From IMG/VR virus record IMGVR_UViG_3300037427_000498, positions 1 through 25,028 of that record: 25,028 nucleotides of DNA; one strand, 5' to 3'. Origin of the DNA: a virus. Both the position numbers and the translations under genes were made by a program. Of the stretch, positions 17,753 through 23,137 are shown one piece after another (the first letter of the stretch is position 1; each line of letters begins with the position of its first letter). The notes beneath the pieces were generated by a model. It saw nothing but the letters and a program-made list of their open reading frames with translations. It was not told where the DNA came from and did no database searches.

Positions 17753-18168
17753 GTAGAGGTAGTTTCTGTAACGCTTTCTACCTGAGTTGTACGAGTTATG
17801 TTTGTTATATTTGATAAACCTGGCCCGTGATAAACCTGATTCATTTGAAACGCTGCCCCTGCATTTTTGATAGTTACATTGGGCATTGTTGTTAGATCGG
17901 CTCCAGTCCATGAATAAGTTGTCCCATTTACAGTTTGGTTAATAGTTGTAGGGTCAGGTAACATTGTTGATCCATCTATTTCTAAATTTGCCCCTGTTAT
18001 AGATAGAGAATGACCAGTATTATAATCTGTTGAAACTATTGTTTCTGTTATGTTTTGAGTGGTACGTGTGACGGCTGACATGCTTCCGCTAGAAAAGTTA
18101 GGAACGACTGGGACAGCTAAGGTCTCAGTAGTATTTAATAATAATAATAGCGGGAGATAACGCTTCAC
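17740..18168 (-). CDS. Secreted-type cyanophage protein with signal peptide (142 aa)
   Basis: It starts at GTG (18168-18166), which overlaps the stop of the upstream micro-gene in GTGA. The N-terminus MKRYLPLLLLLNTTETLA is a basic-hydrophobic signal peptide with an A-x-A-like end before VPVVPNFSSGSM. The mature part is Thr/Asn-rich and beta-like, with GTTYSWTGADLTTMPNVTIK and AFQMNQVYHGPGL, ending in a TTQVESVTETTSTFSQ repeat-like strand. No catalytic motif was seen. I recall homologues in T4-like cyanophages paired with the downstream gene. It is likely exported or a virion surface protein. Confidence 0.7.
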   Translation of the reverse strand: MKRYLPLLLLLNTTETLAVPVVPNFSSGSMSAVTRTTQNITETIVSTDYNTGHSLSITGANLEIDGSTMLPDPTTINQTVNGTTYSWTGADLTTMPNVTIKNAGAAFQMNQVYHGPGLSNITNITRTTQVESVTETTSTFSQ

Positions 18169-18260
18169 TTATTAATATCGTAATAATGTTTCCACATGAT
18201 CAAATTAAAGATCAGGAGAACTACAACAAAGACTGAGCAGATAAGGATTGGAACGTGCAT
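18165..18260 (-). CDS. Membrane micro-protein (31 aa)
   Basis: This very short gene runs from ATG at 18260 to TGA at 18165. The start overlaps the upstream stop (TGATG) and its stop overlaps the downstream GTG (GTGA), so it is coupled on both sides. The product is almost entirely one transmembrane helix (ICSVFVVVLLIFNLIMW) with a short tail of basic, aromatic and acidic residues (KHYYDINK). Without it there would be a 91-bp gap in an otherwise overlapping operon. Function is unknown; a holin-like, anchor or chaperone role for the neighbouring secreted proteins could be considered. Confidence 0.66.
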   Translation of the reverse strand: MHVPILICSVFVVVLLIFNLIMWKHYYDINK

Positions 18261-18772
18261 CAGTCCACCACCGATTCAACTATGGTTTGTGCCGTACAAC
18301 TAGAACCTGCTCCCATTGTTCCCGCACAAGTATGAACACCTGAACTGAGACTCGTTATGGTCGCTCCAGAAACACCACCACTTCCTGTAACTGTTGAACC
18401 AAGAGAAGGTAGTGCAGGAACAACGCCACCTGTAACCGTAGTTGCACTTTGAACTGCATCACCAACAGTTAGGCTTTCTGTCATCGAATAGGCAGACCCA
18501 GCAGTGGTTATAGCGAAGTCAGTATCTACAATTGCTGGTACTCCTGATGTAACCGAATCAGCCGTCAATCCTCCGATGGCACCAGAGGTCGTAGTGCCTG
18601 AAACGGTAGTACTAGGAGTCACGTTATTGCCTGTAACGCTGTAAGTCGTTCCAATACGATTTGCGGAACTATATGCAGCATCTAAGGTAACTTTTGCTGA
18701 TGTAGTGATTGAGTGCCGCATATCTGCTTGCACTGGACTTGCTAGTAGAAGCAAGATTAAAAACTTTTTCAT
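18260..18772 (-). CDS. Secreted-type, Thr/Ser/Gly-rich protein with signal peptide (170 aa)
   Basis: The N-terminus MKKFLILLLLASPVQA is a clear signal peptide with cleavage expected after VQA, before DMRHSITTSAKV. The mature chain is low in charge and rich in Thr, Ser, Gly and Val, with repeated strand patterns (GTTYSVTGNNVTPSTTV, TVTGGVVPALPSLGSTV) and two cysteines near the C-terminus (HTCAGTMGAGSSCTAQ) that could form a disulfide after export. The start overlaps the upstream stop in ATGA and the stop overlaps the micro-gene start. No enzyme motif is seen. An exported or virion-decorating adhesin-like role is inferred. Confidence 0.7.
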   Translation of the reverse strand: MKKFLILLLLASPVQADMRHSITTSAKVTLDAAYSSANRIGTTYSVTGNNVTPSTTVSGTTTSGAIGGLTADSVTSGVPAIVDTDFAITTAGSAYSMTESLTVGDAVQSATTVTGGVVPALPSLGSTVTGSGGVSGATITSLSSGVHTCAGTMGAGSSCTAQTIVESVVD

Positions 18773-19230
18773 GTGAGTTTTCCTGTTATTGGATCGACTT
18801 CTTTGCCTGTGATGGGGTCGACCTTTGTAGCAGTAGGGGTTTTAGTAATTAATTCTATAGGTTGTTTGATAATGATTGTTTGATAACCGCTACCGTTTCC
18901 TACAGTTTTTCCATTTCCATTCGTTTCATCTTCTTTCTTTTTCTTCTTCGCTCCAGCAGCAGCATTAACGCTAATCCCTAGTCCTCCCAGGATGTTTCCC
19001 AAAAGACCTGCCGCAAAAGTGCTATCTACACGAGGTTGGTCTGGAATGTCCACTCCAAAGAGTCTCGAAGGCAATTTTATATATCCAAGAGACAAGACGA
19101 GCAAGCACCAAGTTAAAATAAATCCTTGTGCGACTGTAGAGACAAGGAACGTAATCTTTTCTTGGTAATCAGGCTTGTCATCCTCCTCTACAGCAATAGC
19201 TTTTGCTTGGGGGCTTGATTTTTCAGCCAT
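18769..19230 (-). CDS. Membrane-anchored cyanophage-conserved protein (153 aa)
   Basis: The start chosen is the internal ATG at 19230, giving MAEKSSPQAKAIAVEEDD, because the family begins there and the longer frame from 19284 would overlap the divergent gene. One transmembrane segment (about residues 27-50, FLVSTVAQGFILTWCLLVLS) is followed by LGYIKLPSRLFGVDIP, STFAAGLLGNILGGLGISV, a lysine run and a C-terminal degenerate repeat, VDPITGKEVDPITGK. I recall this family from T4-like cyanophages. It heads the minus-strand operon and overlaps the next start in ATGA. The function is unknown. Confidence 0.72.
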   Translation of the reverse strand: MAEKSSPQAKAIAVEEDDKPDYQEKITFLVSTVAQGFILTWCLLVLSLGYIKLPSRLFGVDIPDQPRVDSTFAAGLLGNILGGLGISVNAAAGAKKKKKEDETNGNGKTVGNGSGYQTIIIKQPIELITKTPTATKVDPITGKEVDPITGKLT

Positions 19231-19275
19231 AGAAAAGTAGAAACAATAGTCTAAGATTACTCCAAAAGGATAAAA
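19231..19275. promoter_or_regulatory. Divergent intergenic region between minus operon and plus-strand gene
   Basis: Forty-five bases separate the start of the membrane-anchored protein (minus) from the small plus-strand membrane gene. It holds an AAAAGGAT Shine-Dalgarno-like site ahead of the plus-strand ATG. AT-rich -10-like hexamers occur on the minus strand, but any -35 would lie inside the plus-strand gene. A promoter for the minus operon must lie here or just upstream; I cannot fix its position. Confidence 0.4.
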
Positions 19276-19461
19276 ATGCCTCAAGAACTACTGGCGGCAC
19301 TGATCGGAGCAGCTATTTCTGGAGCGTTAATGGTTTTAGCGAACCAAACAAACAAGAGACAGCGTGATATACGTGAAATTTTCCATCGTTTAAATGCTAT
19401 TGATAAAGAGATAGCTACACTAACTGCTAGACGGGATCCAGACTCATGGAGGAAAAGATAG
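19276..19461 (+). CDS. Small membrane protein with C-terminal helix (61 aa)
   Basis: Residues 4-23 (ELLAALIGAAISGALMVLAN) form one hydrophobic Gly/Ala-rich helix, followed by a charged helical tail (QRDIREIFHRLNAIDKEIAT). The layout resembles small phage lysis or accessory proteins such as holins or i-spanin-like ORFs, but nothing proves it. An AAGGA-type ribosome site lies just upstream. The end overlaps a further 36-aa ORF, suggesting a two-gene unit. Confidence 0.65.
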   Translation: MPQELLAALIGAAISGALMVLANQTNKRQRDIREIFHRLNAIDKEIATLTARRDPDSWRKR

Positions 19462-19556
19462 CAATGGCTAGGGCCAGGATTAAAGAATTAGAATTATTGA
19501 TAAAACACTGGGAAAAACAAAACCCCCTACCGTCCAAGCTAGGGGGTGATGTCTAA
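19446..19556 (+). CDS. Short helical ORF (36 aa)
   Basis: ATG at 19446 lies inside the previous gene, 16 bases before its end. The product is a charged helix (MARARIKELELLIKHWEKQ) followed by NPLPSKLGGD. The overlap and coherent helix suggest a real gene, possibly a coiled-coil partner of the preceding membrane protein. The last third is also the site of a strong minus-strand hairpin, so the C-terminal residues may simply reflect that structure. Confidence is moderate because of the small size. Confidence 0.42.
   Translation: MEEKIAMARARIKELELLIKHWEKQNPLPSKLGGDV
19513..19547 (-). terminator. Minus-strand Rho-independent terminator-like hairpin
   Basis: ACCCCCTA (19522-19529) pairs with TAGGGGGT (19540-19547) around a 10-base loop. 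Read on the minus strand, the stem is followed by TTTGTTTTT, the usual U-rich tail. On the plus strand no T run follows. It could end transcription from the Cys-rich mini-ORF or from antisense readthrough out of the early operon. Confidence 0.6.
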
Positions 19557-19623
19557 CATGGCAGTAGTTATCTAATCTCACCGCCTCGTTGAATAATTAA
19601 GCTTGCAGCCTCCTAATAAATTG

Positions 19624-19734
19624 CTATCTAACTTTAACCAGTTCTTTTTTGTTGTTCAATAGGTAAGCTCTCTCAATTTGCCTTCTCCTTTCAAGGCAGT
19701 GTGAACAAAAACATACAATCGTTCTTTGCTCCAT
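19624..19734 (-). CDS. Putative Cys-rich mini-protein (36 aa)
   Basis: ATG at 19734 runs to TAG at 19624 on the minus strand. The product starts MEQRTIVCFCSHCLERRRQ and then has a basic helix. The clustered C-x-C-x-x-C could bind a metal, but a full four-ligand site is not present unless His12 contributes. It lies between two minus-strand terminator-like hairpins, consistent with a small independent unit. No clear ribosome site or promoter was found, so it may be a chance ORF. Confidence 0.33.
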   Translation of the reverse strand: MEQRTIVCFCSHCLERRRQIERAYLLNNKKELVKVR

Positions 19735-19761
19735 AGCCCTGCTAAATTAATTAGTGGTTGT

Positions 19762-19801
19762 AACAACAAAACCTCCCCTTCTGTGCAAATCTAGGGAGGT
19801 T
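19762..19801 (-). terminator. Second minus-strand terminator-like hairpin
   Basis: AACCTCCC (19770-19777) pairs with GGGAGGTT (19794-19801) across a 16-base loop. On the minus strand the stem runs into TTGTTGTT, a weaker U-rich tail. It lies downstream, on the minus strand, of the early operon and of the antisense of three small plus-strand genes, so it may stop readthrough. Confidence 0.5.
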
Positions 19802-19861
19802 CTGAAGTCGTGATGGGGATCACTAAGCCAAATCTAGCGATTTTATATAAGCTTGTGAAGA

Positions 19862-20059
19862 GTGAGTCTATTTATGAGAAAACTATTCAAGCCTTTCCTG
19901 CCTCTTCTCTATTCTTTTTTGCGTAGCGAATCAGGTAAAAAACTGTTACTGGATCTATTGAAATCAGCAGCAAAACAGACTACAAATACACTTGATGACG
20001 AGGCTGTAAATTTTCTTCAGTCAAGGTTATTCCCTAAATCCAATACGAATTTACAATGA
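19862..20059 (+). CDS. Small hypothetical protein with LDDEAV motif (65 aa)
   Basis: The frame starts at GTG (19862) or at an in-frame ATG 12 bases later (19874). The N-terminus is basic-hydrophobic (MRKLFKPFLPLLYSFLRSES), then GKKLLLDLLKSAAKQTTNTL and DDEAVNFLQSRLF. The pattern 'T.NTLDD.AV..L' occurs in several small phage ORFs near lysis genes, but I cannot assign a role. Its TGA overlaps the next ATG (ATGA). Confidence 0.6.
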   Translation: MSLFMRKLFKPFLPLLYSFLRSESGKKLLLDLLKSAAKQTTNTLDDEAVNFLQSRLFPKSNTNLQ

Positions 20060-20238
20060 GTATGTATAAGCCAGAGTGGCGCAAAGAAGACGAAAAAAGA
20101 GCAATGGATATGGAGCGTTGGTACGTTCTAGATGGACGACATAGGAAAACGCTTTCTGATGGATCTGACAATCCTATGTATGGGATCTACACTGGGTTAG
20201 CAGCCAAAGGTAAAGAACTAGATGGAGAGTTTAGATGA
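20056..20238 (+). CDS. Small hypothetical protein (60 aa)
   Basis: This is a charged, soluble protein with RKEDEKRAMDMERWYVLDGR and ending YTGLAAKGKELDGEFR. No known domain is recognised. It starts in an ATGA overlap with the previous gene and overlaps the next start by 17 bp, so it belongs to a coupled three-gene unit. The tight packing supports it as real. Confidence 0.6.
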   Translation: MSMYKPEWRKEDEKRAMDMERWYVLDGRHRKTLSDGSDNPMYGIYTGLAAKGKELDGEFR

Positions 20239-20512
20239 ACAATTCATTCTGTTAGATCAACTAATGGAACCTCCTACAGTTGAACAAGAACTGGAGCTGG
20301 AGAAAAAGATTAGATGGTTTTCAGAAGGAGCTACTAAAGATCAACTCTTAAGGCATTGCGAAGCATCAGAAAGACAGAACTTTCAACAGACACAATTTAT
20401 TGCTAATTGTTTAACTGAAATAGCAAGATGCAAAGCTAAAATTGCTTGCTTAGAAAATCCTGTAAGACAACCTACATTTAAAAATTTCATAAGAAAAGTA
20501 TTTGATTTATGA
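20222..20512 (+). CDS. Hypothetical helical protein (96 aa)
   Basis: This is a mostly helical, acidic-to-neutral protein (MESLDEQFILLDQLMEPPTV, then ELELEKKIRWFSEGATKDQL) with a C-terminal coiled-coil-like stretch (CLTEIARCKAKIACLEN) containing several cysteines. No function is recognised. It ends 6 bp inside the convergent zinc-ribbon gene and marks the meeting point of the plus-strand unit and the early minus operon. Confidence 0.6.
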   Translation: MESLDEQFILLDQLMEPPTVEQELELEKKIRWFSEGATKDQLLRHCEASERQNFQQTQFIANCLTEIARCKAKIACLENPVRQPTFKNFIRKVFDL

Positions 20513-20722
20513 AGGAACAAATGTTGCATCAGATCCAGATTTTCCCCATTTAACTTCGCTGCTTTTTATTACAACTTCTGGGTATTGAAGAGAGTACCAA
20601 CGGTATTCACAGATAGGACATCTTCTGCGCCTAATAGTGACCCCATCGTTGTCTCGTTTAGTGCATACAACTCTAGTCCTAAAAAAAGAACACTTAGGAC
20701 AAGGGCAAAATGTCTGATTCAT
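20507..20722 (-). CDS. Stand-alone zinc-ribbon protein, NrdR-like (71 aa)
   Basis: Two cysteine pairs, C8-x2-C11 and C35-x2-C38, frame a zinc ribbon. The segment TRVVCTKRDNDGVTIRRRRC, followed by PICEYRWYSLQYPEV, closely resembles the N-terminal ribbon of the ribonucleotide reductase repressor NrdR (TRV..S......RRRR.C..C..RF). The ATP-cone domain of NrdR is missing. It could bind DNA alone or act as a decoy or partner of host NrdR; a general zinc-ribbon transcription factor is the alternative. It is the last gene of the minus-strand operon. Confidence 0.72.
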   Translation of the reverse strand: MNQTFCPCPKCSFFRTRVVCTKRDNDGVTIRRRRCPICEYRWYSLQYPEVVIKSSEVKWGKSGSDATFVPS

Positions 20723-20725
20723 TAT

Positions 20726-20935
20726 TTACGGAGCTGGAACGAGTATGTGTTGTGCGTGTTCTGACCTTCTTTTATCAGGCCATTTAACTTCGTAGTAATA
20801 ACAAATCCGATCTCTTTTGTTGTGTTTTTCTATGATTTTAGTAATCGTTCCTCTGTTTGATTCTGTTCTTAGAAATACTCCTGTATTCCTTTTTTTATTT
20901 ACTTGATCATTGATCTTGTATTTCGGTGAGGGCAT
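20726..20935 (-). CDS. Small SH3-like basic protein (69 aa)
   Basis: This basic protein has YKINDQVNKKR, a central GTITKIIEKHNKRDRICYYY and EVKWPDKRRSEHAQHILVP. The strand-turn-strand layout resembles KOW/SH3-like barrels, in which 'V.W.d......h....L' recurs in phage proteins, and this points to nucleic acid or protein binding. The assignment is tentative. Its start lies 29 bp inside the preceding gene and its stop is three bases before the zinc-ribbon ATG. Confidence 0.55.
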   Translation of the reverse strand: MPSPKYKINDQVNKKRNTGVFLRTESNRGTITKIIEKHNKRDRICYYYEVKWPDKRRSEHAQHILVPAP

Positions 20936-21104
20936 TTTTTTGTAGGTAAAGTTCGACTAATTTTTTTTTGCTGTAATGAGCGTTTGTATCGGCTAATGAT
21001 CTTAACTTTCTACTTGGAAGGTCAACAAGAAATCTTGCAAATCCTTGACCTGGATCAGGACTTTTATAAACAAAACCTGATCCAAGCCAGTTTAAAATGT
21101 CCAT
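20907..21104 (-). CDS. Hypothetical protein (65 aa)
   Basis: Notable parts are MDILNWLGSGFVYKSPDPGQ, LVDLPSRKLRSLADTNAHYS and KKKLVELYLQ. No domain is recognised; the helix-turn-helix-like spacing near 'LRSLADTNAHYSKKKLVELY' is weak. It overlaps the downstream gene by 29 bp and follows the upstream stop by four bases, in keeping with the operon's packing. Confidence 0.55.
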   Translation of the reverse strand: MDILNWLGSGFVYKSPDPGQGFARFLVDLPSRKLRSLADTNAHYSKKKLVELYLQKNALTEIQDQ

Positions 21105-21108
21105 CTGT

Positions 21109-21426
21109 TCATTTTATTTCGTTGCTAATCTCATGTGGAAATCCTCCTGGAAATTGTATTGTGTAGTTTTTAAGATCACTCCAACTCCTTCCTACCATTC
21201 CTTCTGTATTAAGTTTGCCATCACTCAGGATAGGAACTAAAGTAACGCATATTTCAGTAAGTTCAGAACCTATTAGTTCATCTTTTTCTTCATCCCAATC
21301 AGGTTCAAGATCAATATAAAAATCATAAATACGATAAGTTTCTTCTTTCCCCTCTTTAGTTTTTCTAAAAACAAATGATCCTTTTAAGGACTCAAGTGTT
21401 AAAGCGGATTCGTGGTGAAGTTTCAT
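21109..21426 (-). CDS. Hypothetical protein (105 aa)
   Basis: The start chosen is ATG at 21426 because it overlaps the previous stop as ATGA; a longer in-frame start at 21441 exists. The product has alternating strand patterns (LKGSFVFRKTKEGKEETYRI, YDFYIDLEPDWDEEKDE, ITEIC-like strand, YTIQFPGGFP) and is acidic. No family is recognised. It sits mid-operon with early-type genes. Confidence 0.62.
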   Translation of the reverse strand: MKLHHESALTLESLKGSFVFRKTKEGKEETYRIYDFYIDLEPDWDEEKDELIGSELTEICVTLVPILSDGKLNTEGMVGRSWSDLKNYTIQFPGGFPHEISNEIK

Positions 21427-21611
21427 AGTTCTTTTTTCCAAAGGATATTGGCTTTAGGATTATTATCCTTAGCCTTTTGATAAGCTTCTTCTTTTGAGTA
21501 TCCCCAATACTTCATATTGCGTCCTTGCATCTTTGGTTGACAGACCCAGAACACATGTAACTTTGCAGTAGGTGGAATACTATTAGAAGAAACAATAGAG
21601 TGATAAGTCAT
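21423..21611 (-). CDS. Hypothetical protein (62 aa)
   Basis: This small protein starts MTYHSIVSSNSIPPTAKLHV and ends in a helix-turn (YWGYSKEEAYQKAKDNNPKA). The GYSKEEAYQKAKD part resembles short helical hairpins in small phage regulators, but no function can be assigned. It overlaps both neighbours by four bases (ATGA type). Confidence 0.6.
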   Translation of the reverse strand: MTYHSIVSSNSIPPTAKLHVFWVCQPKMQGRNMKYWGYSKEEAYQKAKDNNPKANILWKKEL

Positions 21612-21847
21612 GCATTTAAGAAGGATCTAACCGTCTTGCCTTTAGCAAGGGATGGACATCCTTCTCCAATCTGGATTTCAATTGCCTTTTCTGGCTCTTT
21701 GGCCTTGAGAATGCGGATCGCACTTTCTTTACTGCCAGCAAGGATGTTGCCCCTACAAATCCTGTGATTAGTAAGGGTAAGTTCGTAGGGGTAAACTCTG
21801 GTGACAGAGTGGATCTGATCGTCATTTGCTGATTGTAATAAGCTCAT
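21608..21847 (-). CDS. Hypothetical protein (79 aa)
   Basis: The start chosen is ATG at 21847, one base after the stop of the preceding gene; the longer frame from 21904 would overlap that gene by 56 bp. The product begins MSLLQSANDDQIHSVTRVYP, followed by LTLTNHRICRGNILAGSKES, AIRILKAKEPEKAIEIQIGE and a basic end. The pattern of strands and one helix suggests a compact alpha/beta fold. No family is recognised. Confidence 0.6.
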   Translation of the reverse strand: MSLLQSANDDQIHSVTRVYPYELTLTNHRICRGNILAGSKESAIRILKAKEPEKAIEIQIGEGCPSLAKGKTVRSFLNA

Positions 21848-21848
21848 T

Positions 21849-22187
21849 TCAGAAGGGCATCTCTGATGAAGATTCTGCAATCTTTTGTGGGTTGATATTC
21901 CCAAAATAAGAACTGTAATTACCTTCTCTACCTTTACCGTTTAAGTAAATAACAGGTACTTCTTTTTCCTGCTTAGTTTCAAAGATCCATACCTTGCCTT
22001 CTTTATGCTTCATGTGATCGCTTTCTAATGCCATCAAATGATTAATAAGATCAGGAATTGAATCAACAGGAATACAAAGTGAAATTGTCTTTGGATTCTT
22101 ATCCTTATCATCAAAGTTGTTGTCACCAACAGACCACTTGATTGGATACTTGAAAGCAGGTTCGAAAGAGTTGTTAAACTGTGGCAT
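21849..22187 (-). CDS. Putative ssDNA-binding-like early protein with SSB-type C-terminal tip (112 aa)
   Basis: The first 90 residues are strand-rich (FKYPIKWSVGDNNFDDKDKN, KTISLCIPVDSIPDLINHLM, VWIFETKQEKEVPVIYLNGK) with a Gly/aromatic GREGNYSSYFGN loop. The C-terminus is SSSEMPF, similar to the acidic ...DIPF tip by which bacterial SSBs recruit partners. Position two genes after an annealing protein supports a DNA-metabolism role. I do not recognise an OB-fold with certainty, so SSB function is an inference. Confidence 0.5.
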   Translation of the reverse strand: MPQFNNSFEPAFKYPIKWSVGDNNFDDKDKNPKTISLCIPVDSIPDLINHLMALESDHMKHKEGKVWIFETKQEKEVPVIYLNGKGREGNYSSYFGNINPQKIAESSSEMPF

Positions 22188-22347
22188 TGTCTTTAAGAAT
22201 TGCGTAATGAGAAAGAATAATCTCGTTTGTTAGAGATGAAAGAGTGACCTGTGCATCAGATCCATAACGAAGTTGAACTTCGCGCTGCATTGCTTCAAAA
22301 GCTGCATTGTCTATTAAGGCGTTAAGCCTGACTTTTTCGCTAGGCAT
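22174..22347 (-). CDS. Putative ribbon-helix-helix small regulator (57 aa)
   Basis: This short gene runs from ATG at 22347 to TAA at 22174, overlapping the annealing-protein gene by 8 bp and the next gene by 14 bp. The product has a strand-like start (EKVRLNALIDN), a helix (AAFEAMQREVQLRYG) and a second helix (LSSLTNEIILSHYAIL), the size and order of an Arc/CopG-type RHH domain. It may regulate the operon or bind DNA during recombination. The tight overlap makes a real gene likely; the fold is inferred. Confidence 0.62.
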   Translation of the reverse strand: MPSEKVRLNALIDNAAFEAMQREVQLRYGSDAQVTLSSLTNEIILSHYAILKDNATV

Positions 22348-22972
22348 TGTTCAACTCCCGAAGTAATTCCTGAAGATGAATATCTGACATTTGTTTTAGT
22401 TTTGAACCTGATCCTGTGACTTTATAAAGCTTTGCCTTTTCTTCAACCCACTTTTTCGCCTCGTCATCTTTTTTCTTTGAATTAAGTAAAACCATGATTT
22501 TTTCAATGGTTTCATCTTTTGATGGTTTGGCAGGTTGCTTTAGTTGAGACTCAGGAACGATGTCGATCTTTTCATCAGAAATTTCTTCATCAGCCCAAAG
22601 TTCAAAACCTAGAGAGAAGAAAAACGCACTAGCAGCGCATAAGGATCTCCGATGAGAATCCGTAATTTCTCTTGCTCCAATAGCTTCGTATTTAATGGCC
22701 TGGTTCATGTTGTTCATAATCGAGAACGGAAACAAGCTGGTGCATGTTCCATCATCGTTTCTGAAATAACCCTGTAAGTAACCAGTCCCATTTGGAGCTT
22801 TCCAAACGGGATTGCCATCATCGGTTTCAAGGCAGTAAGTCCATTCAGGAGCTTTGTCATTTAATAGCTGAGCAATTTTTGCCCATGCCATGTACTTAGC
22901 TTTGAACTTGCCACCGCCTTTTTCGTGAACATCTTTTTTCTGGATTGTTCCAGATAAATTTGGTCTAGGCAT
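22340..22972 (-). CDS. Single-strand annealing protein, DUF1071/Sak-type
   Basis: In this 210-aa protein residues about 25-131 match the DUF1071 recombinase family: KYMAWAKIAQLLNDKAPEW, GTGYLQGYFRNDDG, LFPFSIMNNMNQAI, then REITDSHRRSLCAASAFFFS and LGFELWADEEI, the conserved 'R.L..A.A..GLG...YA.E.L' end. Such proteins anneal complementary ssDNA and act with an exonuclease in phage recombination, with a Red-beta-like role. The C-terminal 75 residues are Lys-rich and helical, likely for partner or SSB contact. It is the first gene of the minus-strand early operon. Confidence 0.82.
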   Translation of the reverse strand: MPRPNLSGTIQKKDVHEKGGGKFKAKYMAWAKIAQLLNDKAPEWTYCLETDDGNPVWKAPNGTGYLQGYFRNDDGTCTSLFPFSIMNNMNQAIKYEAIGAREITDSHRRSLCAASAFFFSLGFELWADEEISDEKIDIVPESQLKQPAKPSKDETIEKIMVLLNSKKKDDEAKKWVEEKAKLYKVTGSGSKLKQMSDIHLQELLRELNNA

Positions 22973-23012
22973 TTGTGAAATTCATTGCTTATATTCTACA
23001 TAGCTTCATAGG

Positions 23013-23043
23013 ATTATAACAACATATAAACATATCATCACAA
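23013..23043 (-). promoter_or_regulatory. Predicted promoter for the minus-strand early operon
   Basis: On the minus strand a perfect TATAAT (23018-23013) is preceded 19 bases upstream by TTGTGA (23043-23038), a sigma-70-like arrangement with a slightly long spacer. Transcription would start near 23006, giving a leader of about 35 bases before the annealing-protein ATG. An alternative TTGTTA/TAGAAT pair lies a little downstream. Confidence 0.5.
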
Positions 23044-23068
23044 TCTGTTTACGCAGCAAATATCCAAT

Positions 23069-23137
23069 GACACTATGACGACACTATGTAGTGTCAATGT
23101 GACACCATATAGTGTCAATCTAACACCATTGAGTGTC
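23069..23137. promoter_or_regulatory. Tandem palindromic operator / iteron array, 21-bp period
   Basis: Three imperfect palindromes start at 23080 (GACACTATGTAGTGTC), 23101 (GACACCATATAGTGTC) and 23122 (AACACCATTGAGTGTC), with centres exactly 21 bp apart, about two DNA turns, so all face the same side of the helix. An extra half-site (GACACTATG) lies at 23069, 11 bp before the first. The array lies between the divergent annealing-protein promoter and the RHH-protein gene, the expected place for an autoregulatory operator; an iteron-like replication origin is the alternative. Confidence 0.75.

Larger units (their letters stand above)
19557..19861. other. Intergenic region of about 300 bp with few genes
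   Basis: No plus-strand gene is seen here. The region contains the minus-strand Cys-rich mini-ORF, a second hairpin and, at its right end, an AT-rich TTTATATAA box about 20 bases before the GTG of the next plus-strand gene that could serve as a -10 element. No tRNA cloverleaf or attachment-site duplication was recognised. Confidence 0.5.

Noticed and set aside
17753-17911. N-terminal extension of the secreted 17102 gene back to the ATG at 17911
   Set aside because: It is polar, overlaps a supported gene, and would place the signal-peptide-like segment internally.
19557-19861. tRNA or attachment site in the intergenic gap
   Set aside because: No cloverleaf, anticodon arm or duplicated att-like core was found, and no integrase is present in the window.
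20984-21166. Plus-strand 60-aa frame opposite the early operon
   Set aside because: It covers parts of two packed minus-strand genes and has no coupling or domain.
21616-21825. Alternative minus-strand 69-aa frame overlapping the 79-aa gene
   Set aside because: The 79-aa frame begins right after the upstream stop and overlaps the downstream ATG, so it is the better gene. The other frame has no such junctions.
23069-23137. CRISPR array interpretation of the 21-bp repeats
   Set aside because: The units are contiguous palindromes with no spacers and only three copies, typical of operators or iterons.
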